Positions 11,877 through 24,364 of a DNA stretch of 64,000 nt are shown in pieces. The position numbers and the translations under genes are program-made. The notes beneath the pieces are model-generated. The model was not told where the DNA came from. It saw only the letters and a program-made list of their open reading frames with translations, and searched no databases. This DNA is from Verrucomicrobiales bacterium (lineage in GTDB: Bacteria; Verrucomicrobiota; Verrucomicrobiia; Verrucomicrobiales; V1-33): positions 29,073 to 93,072 of the forward strand of contig JAQGPJ010000102.1 in the NCBI GenBank assembly GCA_028293125.1, given 5' to 3'. The number at the start of each line of letters is the position of its first letter. Position 1 is the first letter of the stretch.

Positions 11877-13103
11877 TCATACCGTTTTGGAGCCTCTCAA
11901 ACGCTGTATCAATTCCTCATAGCGCTTCTCCAGACCGCGCACAATGGCCGGCCAGCCGAAGCGTTCACGGGCGGTGGCCATCCCGGTCTCCCTCACGTTC
12001 TCCCGCAGCGCCGGGTCGGTCAGCGACCGGATGAGCTGGGCGGCGAAGTCTTCCGCGGTGTCCGCCAGAAGCGCATCCTGATTGTGAACCAGATTCAGCC
12101 CCTGGGCCCCGATGGTGGTGGAGACCACGGGTGTCCCCATGGCCAGACTCTCCACGATTTTCAGCCGCGTGCCGCCGCCGATGCGCAGGGGCACCATCTG
12201 CACCCAGGCTTTAAGATACCAAGGTCTCACATCCGGCACGCTGCCGGTGACGGTCACACCGGGCAGGGAAGCCCGAGCCCTCACCTCGGGCACCGGATCC
12301 TTGCCCACGATGAGCACCCGCACCTCCGGCACATCCGCCACGACGCGGGCGTGAATCTCCGTAAAATACCAATTCAGGGCGTCGATGTTCGGATTGTAGT
12401 CCATGGCGCCGCAGAAAACAATGGTCGGCAGTTCATCACGGGTGCCGGGCACGGCGCCCGGCCGGAAATATTCCAGATCCACGCCGTTCACCATGACCGT
12501 GACGGGCATATCGGCATTGATGTAACGGCGCAGGAATGTCTCGTCATCCGGACCGCAGACCACCTCCATGGAGGCCAGACGCGCGACCTTTTTTTCGAAG
12601 AACCAGAGCTTGATGTAGCCCTCGCTGCGCAGCAGCTTCTCCTTCCAAGTGAAGTTCAGCGCCCGGTGCTCCATGAGCTGGAACTGGAGGTCCACCCGGC
12701 TGCGGTCCATCACAAAAGGCACTTGGTGCCGGTGCTCCAGAACATAGGGGGCCAGCACCATGTCCATGATATGCACAAGATCATAGGAGTTTTTGCTAAG
12801 CTGCCGCTCCAGAACGGTGGTCAGCTCCGGGCAGCGCCAGTGATTGACACTGGCCGGAAGGGGCTGGAAAAGGCGGTGCGGAAACAGCTTCTCCCAGGGC
12901 GGGTGCACAAAAGGGATGAACTTCACTTCCCGGCAGAACTCCTGAAACACCGGAAGGTGCCGGGCGCTGGCCCCATTCTCATCAATGGCGACAAGATCCA
13001 CGGTGTGCCGCCGGGAAAGCTCCCGCAGGGTGTGGAAGGTTCTCTGGTAGACACCGCGGTCCAACGGCCAAGGAACATGAGGCAGAATAAACAGCAAATT
13101 CAT
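11877..13103 (-). CDS. Glycosyltransferase family 4, exosortase-locus type
   Basis: A 408-residue GT-B glycosyltransferase. The N-terminal acceptor domain opens with LFILPHVPWPLDRG and the C-terminal donor domain carries IVFCGAMDYNPN, IVGKDP and the GT4 nucleotide-sugar motif MVPLRIGGGTRLKIVESLA with the conserved Glu. This N-terminus and overall layout resemble the sugar transferases found with PEP-CTERM/exosortase loci (TIGR03087-like); the assignment is from memory of the pattern. It probably adds sugars to an exopolysaccharide or surface glycan on the cytoplasmic side. The nucleotidyltransferase-like gene lies upstream on the same strand, 113 bases away. Confidence 0.85.
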   Translation of the reverse strand: MNLLFILPHVPWPLDRGVYQRTFHTLRELSRRHTVDLVAIDENGASARHLPVFQEFCREVKFIPFVHPPWEKLFPHRLFQPLPASVNHWRCPELTTVLERQLSKNSYDLVHIMDMVLAPYVLEHRHQVPFVMDRSRVDLQFQLMEHRALNFTWKEKLLRSEGYIKLWFFEKKVARLASMEVVCGPDDETFLRRYINADMPVTVMVNGVDLEYFRPGAVPGTRDELPTIVFCGAMDYNPNIDALNWYFTEIHARVVADVPEVRVLIVGKDPVPEVRARASLPGVTVTGSVPDVRPWYLKAWVQMVPLRIGGGTRLKIVESLAMGTPVVSTTIGAQGLNLVHNQDALLADTAEDFAAQLIRSLTDPALRENVRETGMATARERFGWPAIVRGLEKRYEELIQRLRGSKTV

Positions 13104-13216
13104 GGTGTCTTCAGTCTTAAAGGACAGGTTTTAAAAACAGGGTAAGAAAGTGGTTTGCCGAAGCAGTGGTTCAGCCAGTCAGGCGGGTGGAAGCCAGCCG
13201 GAAATGGTGCGGTCCA

Positions 13217-14410
13217 TCAGTTGAACCGCTGCCACAGGCGTTCGTAAGCCGCCACCCCGCCGGACCAGTCCGGCACCGGAGCGTGCAGCAGGGAGCCGCA
13301 CCAGTCCAGATCCTTCCGCGGCAATGGGTCCGGCCCCCACAGCAGCATGGGCAGCGTGCGGAAAAGGGCCTCGCGGGGATAACGCATGGCCCTCCCCTTC
13401 AGGGCATCCCCTACCCAAGCCGCCGGGCCGAACGCCCGCAGCCGCACGAGAGTGTTTTTCAAGGCCCGGGTTTCGGGACACTTTGACCCCGGATCAGCGG
13501 CGTAAGCGGCGGGCTGCCCGGCTTCGCGTCCCAGCCGGCGCGTTTCCAGCCACCGCCAGACCGCCCAGGCCCCGGCCATCAGTTCCCGGTGTCCGGCCGC
13601 CAGGGATTCCCGGCTCTCCCGGGAATGGCGGGGACGCAGCTTGAAGGCCACACCCTCTTCATGCCAAGCCCGCAACTGTGCCGGTGAAACGCCCTCCGGA
13701 GCCGCCTCCGCAGTGAAAAAACTGTCCTCCATCAGCCGCCGGTGCCGTTCCCGGCAGCTCCAGTGGTACTGTCTCCGGCCCGCCAGCAGGATGTCTCCCA
13801 GGGCCAGTTGCAGCTTGGCGAGATTCCGCGCCGTGAAATCTGCATCCTCCGGCCCGAAGTGCGCCGCCCGCAGACGGCGCGCGGAGTAGAGCAGGCCGGA
13901 GCACCGGTTCATCATCAGCCGCGCCGCCTCATGCAGGGGAATCCGCTCCGCCGCCAAGTTCGGGGCGCAAGCCGCTTGGATCTCCGCCTCCGTCGCCGAT
14001 CCACAGCCGGGCACCACCCGGTGACCGCTCGCCAGATCGTAGTGAAACATGGTGGTCTCCCCCGCCTGAAGCCGCTCCAGGGAGTAAATTTTGAATTCCA
14101 CCTCAATGCCGATCTCCTCCGTCAGCCTGTGCCCCAGCTGGTCAAAGGCGGCGCGGAACTGTCGATCACTCAGTGGAACAGGGCCTTTGATAAATACAAA
14201 AAACTCAAGGTCGTTGTATGGATGATCGGTTCCCTCCTCATGCAGCACTCCTCCCTCGCCCCGCCCATACCCGCCGCCCAGCAGCATGGCTTGGAGCCGG
14301 TTGGCCGGCACGATGGCGCAGGCACCCTCTCCGGCGGCACGGCATACCGCTGCCAGTCGCTCCTCCAGAGCGGGAGAACCATCAATTGTGAAAAAAACCG
14401 GTGCGGACAT
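13217..14410 (-). CDS. Nucleotidyltransferase-fold protein of unknown role
   Basis: A 397-residue protein. Near residues 46-75 it has GGGYGRGEGG followed by YNDLEFFVF, which fits the minimal nucleotidyltransferase pattern (GG-x-GRGE then D-x-E/D); a third acidic residue may be in IEVEFKIYS. The remainder is helical, with many Arg and Trp, and has no recognised domain. Members with this pattern transfer nucleotides to small molecules or proteins, but no substrate can be assigned. It lies directly upstream of the glycosyltransferase on the same strand, hinting at surface-glycan biosynthesis; this is inference. The start ATG at 14410 is the only good candidate. Confidence 0.65.
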   Translation of the reverse strand: MSAPVFFTIDGSPALEERLAAVCRAAGEGACAIVPANRLQAMLLGGGYGRGEGGVLHEEGTDHPYNDLEFFVFIKGPVPLSDRQFRAAFDQLGHRLTEEIGIEVEFKIYSLERLQAGETTMFHYDLASGHRVVPGCGSATEAEIQAACAPNLAAERIPLHEAARLMMNRCSGLLYSARRLRAAHFGPEDADFTARNLAKLQLALGDILLAGRRQYHWSCRERHRRLMEDSFFTAEAAPEGVSPAQLRAWHEEGVAFKLRPRHSRESRESLAAGHRELMAGAWAVWRWLETRRLGREAGQPAAYAADPGSKCPETRALKNTLVRLRAFGPAAWVGDALKGRAMRYPREALFRTLPMLLWGPDPLPRKDLDWCGSLLHAPVPDWSGGVAAYERLWQRFN

Positions 14411-14580
14411 GGAATTTCAGCCGAAAATCAGGAGCGGGGAAGGTGATAATTCACATCAATGTAATATGTTCAACGAGATATACTCTGAAAGCCAAGCACG
14501 GAGCCGATTTTAAGAAACGATGAGCCCCTTCCCGAGACCACTGAAAATTAAAAACCGCGCGCTGCCCCGCAGCCGTTGCC

Positions 14581-16677
14581 TTGGCTTCATTAGGGCAATT
14601 TTTCCTTCAGCATAGAGCACTGTTGCCTGTGTCCTGGTCCTCCATTCCCTCCAAAGCAAAGAAGCGTGCCACCGCCGCACTGCCAAAGGGACTGTTCAAT
14701 TCCCAATGGATGGCGCTCCCCCCGGCAGGGGTGGGCGTGATGGCCGGACTGCTCTGCCTGCTTACAGCGGGGGTGGCGTTATGGAGCTTTTATGAAAATG
14801 GTCTCCGGCTGCTGAAGGAGAATCTGCGCGCCGATCTGCGCGCCAGCGCGTGTGTGCTGGCCACCACGGTGGATCCTGCGGAGCATCAGGCTTTCACGGA
14901 TGCCTCCCAAGAAGCCTCCCCCACCTACCGGAACGCCGTGGCCCGGCTGGAGAATATCCGTGTGGCGCTGAGCCAAGGGGCCAACTACCGGTTCGTTTAC
15001 ACCTGCGTCCGGAAGCCGGAGGGCATTTATTTTGTGCTGGATCCGACCCCGCCGGGAGACTCGGACAGCGACGGGGTGGAGGACAAGTCGCACATCGGGG
15101 ATTTTTATCCTGAGGCCAACCCCCGGCTGCGGCGGGTGTTTGACACCGGAGTGCCGGATGTGGATGAGGAGCCGGTGCGGGATTCCTGGGGCAGCGCTCT
15201 CAGCGGATACGCCCCGGTGCGCGACTCCGCAGGAAAGGTGATTGCGGTGGCGGGAGTGGATCTGGAACTGACAGAGTTCGACGCCAAAATCGCCCAGCTG
15301 CGGAGGGTGGCCCTGGCCGGAGTCATGAGTGCCGCCATTCTGTCCTGCGTGGGAGGAGTGGCTGTGGGATATTACCACCGGCACCTTCAGGGAACGGTAT
15401 CCAATCTGATGACCGCCATGGACCGGGCCTTGGCCGGGGAACAGGCCAAAAGCGATTTCATGGCCACCATCAGCCATGAACTGCGCACCCCGCTCAATGG
15501 CATTCTCGGCATGGTGGCGCTGCTGGAGGAGACACCGCTCAACGCCCGGCAGCGGGAGCAGGCGGCGGCCATCCACCGCAGCGGGGATCTTCTCCGCCTG
15601 ATCATCAATGACATTCTTGACTGGTCGAGGATCGAGTCCGGAAATTTGGAGGTTTCCCTTTCAGCAGTGAATCTGAAGGAATGTCTGGGGGAGATCCGCA
15701 GTTGGTTCCGGCCTGAGGTGGAGCGGAAGGCTTTGACTTTGGAGGTGGAGACCGACCCCGGATGTCCCGCCTGGTTTGAAGCGGATCCGAGGCACCTGCG
15801 CCAAGTGCTGATGCATCTGACCGGCAACGCGGTCAAATTCACCCATAAAGGCGGGGTGCGGATCACTGTCCACCGGAAAACCGCGGAGGAGGGAAAGGAG
15901 GAGGACCATCTGGTCTTTTTCATTAAGGACACCGGCATTGGCGTTTCGCCGGAGCAGCTGGAGGAGATCTTCCAACCTTTTTTCCAAGCCGACTCCACCA
16001 GCACCCGCCACTATGGCGGCACCGGCCTGGGTCTGGCCATCACCCGGCGGCTTTGCCGGGTCATGGGCGGGCAAATCTCCGTGCGCTCCACTCCGCAGGC
16101 CGGCAGCGAGTTCACCTTTTTCATTCCCTGCATTCCGGTGGACCCGCCCTCCGGCCCGGATGGCGCGGAGAAATTCGGAAAGCCTCAGTCAGGGACAGAT
16201 ACCGCCCCCGCTCCGGAGCAGGCACCGGCTTTCAAACCGTCGTCAAGCCTCCACGTGGACAATCCCTTCACCATGCCGGCCGGCGGAGCGGGCCCGCCTG
16301 TGCTGCTGGTGAGTCCGGACCGCATGCTGATCCAGCTGTGCGGGTTCGTCTGCAAACGGCTTCAGCAGCCGCTGGAGCACTGCTCCAGCATTGATGAAGC
16401 GTGCCGGCTGCTGTCGCGGCCCGCCCGGTCCTGTCGTGTGGTGCTGGTGGATTCCATGCAGCTTGAAGGTACGGAGCCCATCACGGATCCTGCGGCGCTG
16501 GCTGCCACTCTGCGTGGAGCGTCCCCACAGCCGGTGCGCCTGGTCGCTCTTCTGACCAGCGAGGAATCAGGGGCTCCCGGAGGCTTTGATGCCGTGCTCT
16601 ACCGCCGCCTGAAGATGGATACCCTCGAAGCTGTCATCCATCCTTCCCCGGCCTGGCTTGACAGTCAGGCAGGATGA
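14581..16677 (+). CDS. Membrane sensor histidine kinase with degenerate C-terminal receiver
   Basis: Up to 698 residues. The first codon is a TTG at 14581; GTG at 14629 and ATG at 14710 (MALPPAGVG) are plausible alternatives, so the N-terminus is uncertain. A first membrane helix (about 50-72) and a second (about 242-264) enclose a periplasmic sensor of about 170 residues with PAS/dCache-like strands (YRFVYTCVRKPEG, GYAPVRDSAGKVIAVAGVDLEL). HisKA carries His299 (ATISHELRTPLNG); the ATPase domain has NAVKF, DTGIG and GGTGLGL. The C-terminal region resembles a receiver with VVLVDS but lacks the acidic pair (LLVSPDR), so it may be non-phosphorylatable. It converges on mutS. Confidence 0.9.
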   Translation: MASLGQFFLQHRALLPVSWSSIPSKAKKRATAALPKGLFNSQWMALPPAGVGVMAGLLCLLTAGVALWSFYENGLRLLKENLRADLRASACVLATTVDPAEHQAFTDASQEASPTYRNAVARLENIRVALSQGANYRFVYTCVRKPEGIYFVLDPTPPGDSDSDGVEDKSHIGDFYPEANPRLRRVFDTGVPDVDEEPVRDSWGSALSGYAPVRDSAGKVIAVAGVDLELTEFDAKIAQLRRVALAGVMSAAILSCVGGVAVGYYHRHLQGTVSNLMTAMDRALAGEQAKSDFMATISHELRTPLNGILGMVALLEETPLNARQREQAAAIHRSGDLLRLIINDILDWSRIESGNLEVSLSAVNLKECLGEIRSWFRPEVERKALTLEVETDPGCPAWFEADPRHLRQVLMHLTGNAVKFTHKGGVRITVHRKTAEEGKEEDHLVFFIKDTGIGVSPEQLEEIFQPFFQADSTSTRHYGGTGLGLAITRRLCRVMGGQISVRSTPQAGSEFTFFIPCIPVDPPSGPDGAEKFGKPQSGTDTAPAPEQAPAFKPSSSLHVDNPFTMPAGGAGPPVLLVSPDRMLIQLCGFVCKRLQQPLEHCSSIDEACRLLSRPARSCRVVLVDSMQLEGTEPITDPAALAATLRGASPQPVRLVALLTSEESGAPGGFDAVLYRRLKMDTLEAVIHPSPAWLDSQAG

Positions 16678-16735
16678 ATTCCCCCATTCCCTTTCCCCAC
16701 CGGGGAAGTCCTGAAGGCGGGCGGTGGTGAAAACG

Positions 16736-19288
16736 TCAGTCAAACAGCACCAACTGCGGCTGCATGGTGTCCGGTCCCTCAATGGCGGCAGCGGAGCGGC
16801 GTCCACGCGGTGCTTTGGCAGTTCCCGCAGCACTTCCACCGGCACCGCCGCTGCCCGCTCCGCCGGAACCCGCCCCCCCATTGCCGGCGGCGTCCGGCGA
16901 GGCGGCGTTGGCCTCCAGGGTGGCCAGGATGGCCCGGGCGCGGTCCACGATCTCCTTCGGCAGGCCGGCCAGCCGCGCCACTTGGATGCCATAGCTTTTG
17001 TCCGCCGCGCCGGGGATGATTTTGCGCAGGAAAATGATGCGGTCATTCCACTCCCGCACCGCCACACTGAAATTTTTCACTCCGGCGCGGCGGGCGGCCA
17101 GGCCGGTGAGCTCATGATAGTGCGTGGCGAATATGGTGCGGCAGCCCAGCACATCGTGCAGATGCTCCGCCACGCTCCAGGCGATGGACAGGCCGTCGAA
17201 GGTGGCGGTGCCACGCCCGATCTCGTCCAGGATCACCAGACTGCGGTCAGTGGCGTTGTTGAGAATGGCCGCCGTCTCGTGCATCTCCACCATGAAGGTG
17301 GACTGGCCGCGCGACAGGTCGTCGCTGGCTCCCACACGGGTGAAAATGCGGTCCACCAACCCGATCTCCGCCGCCGCCGCCGGGATGAAGCTGCCCGTCT
17401 GCGCCATGAGGGTGAGCAGGGCCACTTGGCGGATGTAGGTGCTTTTGCCGGCCATGTTGGGGCCCGTAAGGATAAGCAGCCGGTTCTCCACCGGCTCCAG
17501 CAGGACATCGTTGGGGACAAATTTCTCGCCGTTCAGATTCCCGTCCAGCACGGGATGCCGGCCATCCCTGATACACAGGACGCGCGACTCATTGAGCACC
17601 GGGCGGCAGTAGTTGTGCAGCCGGGCGCACTCCGCCATGCTGCCCAGCACGTCCAGCACCGCCAGGGCGTCCGCCGTGTCCTGGATGTCCCCCATATGGT
17701 GCAGGACCTGGGAGCGCAGTGTCAGGAACTCCTCATGCTCCAGTCTTTTGGCGCGCTCGTCCGCGCCGAGGATTTTGTCCTCCATGGCCTTCAGGGCGGG
17801 CGTGATGAAACGCTCGCCGCCCACCGTGGTCTGGCGGCGCTGGTAGTCGGAGGGCACGCTGTCCAGATTCGACTTGGTGATCTCGATGAAGTAACCGAAG
17901 ACGGCGTTGAACTTCACCTTCAGCGATTTGATGCCGGTGCGCTCGATTTCGGCGGTCTGGAGATCGGCGATCCACTGCTTGCCGCCGGTGGAGGCTGAAC
18001 GCAGCTCATCCAGCAGCGGGTGATAACCATCGCGGAAAATTCCTCCCTCCTTCAGCAGGGCCGGCGGCTCATCCACCAGCGCGGAGCGCACCATCGCGGT
18101 CAGTTCCGGAAAATGCCGCAGGCGCGGTCCCAGCGCCCCGGCCAGAGCGGGCAGGGGATGGAGTGATTCCAGATGCTCCCGCACCGCCGGCACCTCCTCC
18201 AGGGAGGATGCCAGGGACTGCAGATCCCGCGGATTGCCCGAAGCCTGCCCCAGCCGCGCCAAGGTGCGCTCAATGTCCCGGATGCCCTTGAGGGATTCCC
18301 GGATTTTCGACAGGACAAACGGGGTGCCTGTCAATGCCTCCACCAGATCCTGACGCGCACGCAATGCCTCCAGATCCCGCAGGGGTTGGAGGATCCAGTC
18401 CCGCAGTCGGCGGGCTCCCATCGGCGTAGCGGTGCGGTCCATGGCTCCTAAAAGCGTGTGCTCCGGACCGGCGCGGGAGGAGACCAGATCGAGATTTGCC
18501 CGACTGACGGAATCAATGAAAACCGTGGTGCCGTCCTGGCGGGTCTGCAGCCGCCGGACGTGGTCTAGGCTGCGGCGCAGCACCTCCCGCAGGTAATGCA
18601 GCACCCCGCCGGCGGCGCCAATGCCCGCCCTCATGCCCGCGCAGCCGAATCCATCCAGCGAGTGCACCTTGAAATGGGTCAGCAGGTGGTGCAGCGCCTG
18701 GTCAAACAGGAACGGCCAAGCCTCCAGCGGCTGTGCGCCCTTCAGTCCGCCAAAAACGGACAGCTGCTCCTCGCTGATGATCAGCTCCACCGGCTGGATG
18801 CGGCTCAACTCATCCGTCACCGCCGCCGCATCTGCATACTCCGCCACGCGGAACTCCCCTGTGGTGTTGTCCACGTAGGCCAATCCGCAGCGCCCCTTGT
18901 CCTGCCACACGGCGGCCAGGTAGTTGTTCCGCCCGCTGTCGAGCATGTTCAGATCCATGACCGTCCCCGCAGAGATGATCTGGGAAATCTCGCGGTCCAC
19001 CAGCTTTCCCGGCACCGGGTCGCTGGTCTGCTCCGCGATGGCCACCCGTTTCCCGGCGCGGATCAGCCGCTGCACATATCCCTCCGCGGCGTGATGGGGC
19101 ACCCCGCACATGGGAATGCCGTTCCGCCGGGTCAGGGTGAGGTTCAGGATGCCGGCTCCGATTTTGGCATCCTCGAAGAACATCTCGTAAAAATCGCCCA
19201 GCCGGTACAGCAGCAGCACGTCATCCGGCAGGGAGCGCCGCATGGTCTGGTATTGCCGCATCATCGGCGTGAGTCCGTCGTCCGCCAT
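16736..19288 (-). CDS. mutS: DNA mismatch repair protein MutS
   Basis: An 850-residue MutS from the ATG at 19288 (MADDGLTPMMRQY); the frame stays open upstream but loses similarity. The mismatch-wedge Phe-X-Glu is in GDFYEMFF, the connector and lever domains follow, and the ATPase has Walker A GPNMAGKST, Walker B LVILDEIGRGTATFDG and the downstream TIFATHYHEL. It recognises mispairs and recruits MutL on DNA. Odd: a glycine/alanine/serine linker (GGAGSGGAGSGGAGG) lies about 30-40 residues before the C-terminus. The final QPQLVLFD resembles beta-clamp-binding tails (QLxLF), which is known in other MutS proteins. leuS follows upstream on the same strand. Confidence 0.97.
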   Translation of the reverse strand: MADDGLTPMMRQYQTMRRSLPDDVLLLYRLGDFYEMFFEDAKIGAGILNLTLTRRNGIPMCGVPHHAAEGYVQRLIRAGKRVAIAEQTSDPVPGKLVDREISQIISAGTVMDLNMLDSGRNNYLAAVWQDKGRCGLAYVDNTTGEFRVAEYADAAAVTDELSRIQPVELIISEEQLSVFGGLKGAQPLEAWPFLFDQALHHLLTHFKVHSLDGFGCAGMRAGIGAAGGVLHYLREVLRRSLDHVRRLQTRQDGTTVFIDSVSRANLDLVSSRAGPEHTLLGAMDRTATPMGARRLRDWILQPLRDLEALRARQDLVEALTGTPFVLSKIRESLKGIRDIERTLARLGQASGNPRDLQSLASSLEEVPAVREHLESLHPLPALAGALGPRLRHFPELTAMVRSALVDEPPALLKEGGIFRDGYHPLLDELRSASTGGKQWIADLQTAEIERTGIKSLKVKFNAVFGYFIEITKSNLDSVPSDYQRRQTTVGGERFITPALKAMEDKILGADERAKRLEHEEFLTLRSQVLHHMGDIQDTADALAVLDVLGSMAECARLHNYCRPVLNESRVLCIRDGRHPVLDGNLNGEKFVPNDVLLEPVENRLLILTGPNMAGKSTYIRQVALLTLMAQTGSFIPAAAAEIGLVDRIFTRVGASDDLSRGQSTFMVEMHETAAILNNATDRSLVILDEIGRGTATFDGLSIAWSVAEHLHDVLGCRTIFATHYHELTGLAARRAGVKNFSVAVREWNDRIIFLRKIIPGAADKSYGIQVARLAGLPKEIVDRARAILATLEANAASPDAAGNGGAGSGGAGSGGAGGSAAGTAKAPRGRRSAAAIEGPDTMQPQLVLFD

Positions 19289-19515
19289 AGGTCGTGTGGG
19301 GTGAGGGTCGAGGATAAAGCCTGAAGACGGCGGCGCAAGGCGGGTCCGGAGATTCAGGGGAAATCCTGTTTCCGTAGAAAAACCATGACGGAGCATCCTC
19401 AAAGCAGCACATCAGGCGCGGGTCTGGCAACCGCTGCCCACAGCGCTTTTTCCCGAGCAATCCGGCAGAGAAGTCAGGGTCGTTCAGTCAAACGTGCTCA
19501 AATGCCACCGATCAG

Positions 19516-19551
19516 GCCCGCACCCACAGCGCCGTGCGTATGGGTGCGGGC
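19516..19551 (-). terminator. Hairpin downstream of leuS
   Basis: GCCCGCACCCA at 19516-19526 pairs perfectly with TGGGTGCGGGC at 19541-19551 around a 14-base loop, 20 bases beyond the leuS stop codon. The minus strand has no T tract after the stem, so it may be a Rho-assisted or mRNA-protecting hairpin rather than a textbook terminator. Confidence 0.55.
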
Positions 19552-19570
19552 GGTCCAGCTGTTTGGAGAT

Positions 19571-22390
<2,820 letters not shown>

Positions 22391-22573
22391 GGTCGTGGAT
22401 GGGGAAAGGAAAGGAGTGGAGGGTGGAAATCCGCAGGTGTGCGGAGGGCTGCCCGGAAAAACCGGCCCGACTGACTGAAAGAAAAAGGGGGAAAACCGGG
22501 GGCGGGGAATCTGGCGTGGTTTTCCAAAAAAGAAACCCCTGACTCCATTGCGCCGCCTGTGCTATCCTGGTCC

Positions 22574-23059
22574 ATGCCTGTTGTGCCCCCCAGCGCCGTG
22601 ACCGATGCCTGGCATGAACTCAATGATGCGGAGGGTGAAAACCTGTCGGACCTCGCCGCCCGCTTCCGGCGGGAGCAGCCGGTGCTGGCGGGCTATCTCC
22701 AAGCCGTCGAGGAGGCCGTGTCCTCCCGTGATGACCGCGGTCTGATTTTTTTCTATGGCCTGTGGGCCTGGCTGGCCTTCCGGAAGTGCGGGGGCGCGGA
22801 CCACGAGGTGACCGAGGACCGGATTGAGGCCGCTTGGGAGCGGAATGAGAGGGAGATGGAGCTGCTGGGAGCCGGCAGTCAGCGGCAGTGGCATCATGAG
22901 GCCCGGGCCCTGACCCGCGAATACCGCCAGATGGCTTTGCTGGGAGCCATCACCGAATCCGTGATGGATCCCGATCTTCTCGACAATCCGCGCACCGACG
23001 ACTTCTCGGGGATTATCCTCCTCCACGTCAAAACAGCCATCGACAGCCTGGACGGCTGA
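22574..23059 (+). CDS. Hypothetical protein, acidic, about 161 residues
   Basis: No family recognised. Started at ATG 22574 (a GTG at 22559 is also possible). The protein is helical and acidic, with many Glu and Trp, a central FFYGLWAWLAFRK segment that is hydrophobic but too short for a sure membrane helix, and no signal peptide. The C-terminus reads SGIILLHVKTAIDSLDG. It is divergent from leuS and convergent with the dehydrogenase at 23130. The codon pattern matches the neighbours and the frame is long for the position, so it is probably real. Confidence 0.6.
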   Translation: MPVVPPSAVTDAWHELNDAEGENLSDLAARFRREQPVLAGYLQAVEEAVSSRDDRGLIFFYGLWAWLAFRKCGGADHEVTEDRIEAAWERNEREMELLGAGSQRQWHHEARALTREYRQMALLGAITESVMDPDLLDNPRTDDFSGIILLHVKTAIDSLDG

Positions 23060-23129
23060 ATCCGCGCACCAGTCACCTCTCAGGAACAGTCTGAAACTCC
23101 AACGCGGATGGGAAGCGAAAACCCCGGAG

Positions 23130-23765
23130 TCAGAGACGGCTGTCGAGGGCAAAGGTCTGGCCTGAGGTGTGCGGCAGCTGCTGATGAAGAAAGAGCAGAA
23201 ACCGGGCGGTGTGCAGAGGAGTGTTGAAACGCCCCAGCAGATGCTGCTGGCGGGCGGCTTCGTGGGCCGCGGCGGGAAGATCCGCATTGAAGGCGGTGGG
23301 CATCCAGCCGGGGAGGACGGTGTTGACCCGGATATTGTCAGGGCCGAACTCGGCGGCGAGGGACTGCCCCAGGGCGGCAAGGCCGGCTTTGGCGGCCCCG
23401 TAGGCAGTCTGTCCGGCGACACCACGCCGGGCCGTGTGGGAGCCGATGCCAACAATATGGCCGTGCTTTTGGCGGGCCATGAGACGCACTGCGGCGCGGG
23501 AGCAGAGAAAAGCCCCGCGCAGATTCACGGACATTACTTGGTCCCAATCCCCGGACTCCAATTTTAAAAGAGGCGCATCGCGGCGCAGACCGGCATTGTT
23601 GATCAGCAGGTCCAGCCGCTCCAGCCGGTTGAACCAGGCGTCGACCGTACCCGACTGGCGGACATCCAGTTCAATTTTGCCGGGAGCGAGCACCTTCCAT
23701 CCGGCCTCCTGAAAAACCGCGGCGATGGCCTGCCCCAAAGTTCCCTGTCCGCCGGTGATCACCAT
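23130..23765 (-). CDS. Short-chain dehydrogenase/reductase (FabG-like)
   Basis: An SDR of 211 residues from the ATG at 23765, which has AGGAG upstream and begins directly with the Rossmann strand MVITGGQGTLGQA. GTG 23888 and ATG 23834 give longer but non-conserved N-termini. Further motifs are NNAGLR, the catalytic Ser in IGSHTARRG, and Tyr-X3-Lys in YGAAKAG. The C-terminal PGWMPTAF segment is typical of 3-oxoacyl-ACP reductase-like SDRs; the C-terminus (SGQTFALDSRL) differs slightly from the usual GG-x-x-VDGG. It is the last gene of a minus-strand operon with three exported proteins. Confidence 0.85.
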   Translation of the reverse strand: MVITGGQGTLGQAIAAVFQEAGWKVLAPGKIELDVRQSGTVDAWFNRLERLDLLINNAGLRRDAPLLKLESGDWDQVMSVNLRGAFLCSRAAVRLMARQKHGHIVGIGSHTARRGVAGQTAYGAAKAGLAALGQSLAAEFGPDNIRVNTVLPGWMPTAFNADLPAAAHEAARQQHLLGRFNTPLHTARFLLFLHQQLPHTSGQTFALDSRL

Positions 23766-23859
23766 CACCGGGGGAGCTCCTGGCGGACGGTCCGCGCACG
23801 GAAAACCCTCATGGATCAGCGGGCCGGGTGTCATTTCCAGCAGGTGGGGATTGGCGTTT

Positions 23860-24363
23860 TCACCGGGGTGGCACTGAGGCTCCGTCACTCAGAAAACGCA
23901 GAAGGGCCTCCAGTTCGGCGGGTGCCGGAACAGTGGCCGCTTTTCCGGACAGTGGGGGCGCGGGAGCCGCAGGACGTTTGACCGCCGGGCCCCCGGGCCC
24001 ATTGAGCTCCAAGCCCTGACCCTCTGTCCGCGGCAGTGCCACCAAGGGCTGCACCCGGTCCAGCTCCAGCTGCACGCGGGCAGCCCCGGCGGTGTCACCG
24101 GCGGCCAGCAGGGAGCGCTGCAGGGCCGCCAGCTCATCAGCATAACGCGCCAGCACGGCCAGCAAATCGGCATTCCTCCCGGCGGCATATTGGGCCTCAA
24201 GAGCCGTCAGCACCGGATCGGCGGTGGCGGGCGCGGGTTCGGCCAAGCCGGCATTAGCGGGCTTTTTCTGCTCTTCGTCCGCTGCCCGCAGAATGAACGG
24301 AAGAGGAAGGGAAACCGCCAAAGCGGTCAGAGCAGCCATGCCGGATGGGGGAATCAGTTTCAT
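23860..24363 (-). CDS. Small exported protein of unknown function
   Basis: A 167-residue protein with a signal peptide (residues 1-28, hydrophobic ALTALAVSLPLPFIL ending at RAADE). The mature part is Ala/Pro-rich: a predicted coiled coil at about 50-105 (LEAQYAAGRNADLLAVLARY, ALQRSLLAAGDTAGAA) and a low-complexity Pro tail. The AAGD-TAGAARVQLELDRV pattern recurs in the two upstream genes, which share an A-GD-x-x-GA-RV motif. The start is one base from the stop of the preceding gene, indicating translational coupling. Function unknown. Confidence 0.7.
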   Translation of the reverse strand: MKLIPPSGMAALTALAVSLPLPFILRAADEEQKKPANAGLAEPAPATADPVLTALEAQYAAGRNADLLAVLARYADELAALQRSLLAAGDTAGAARVQLELDRVQPLVALPRTEGQGLELNGPGGPAVKRPAAPAPPLSGKAATVPAPAELEALLRFLSDGASVPPR

Positions 24364-24364
24364 G

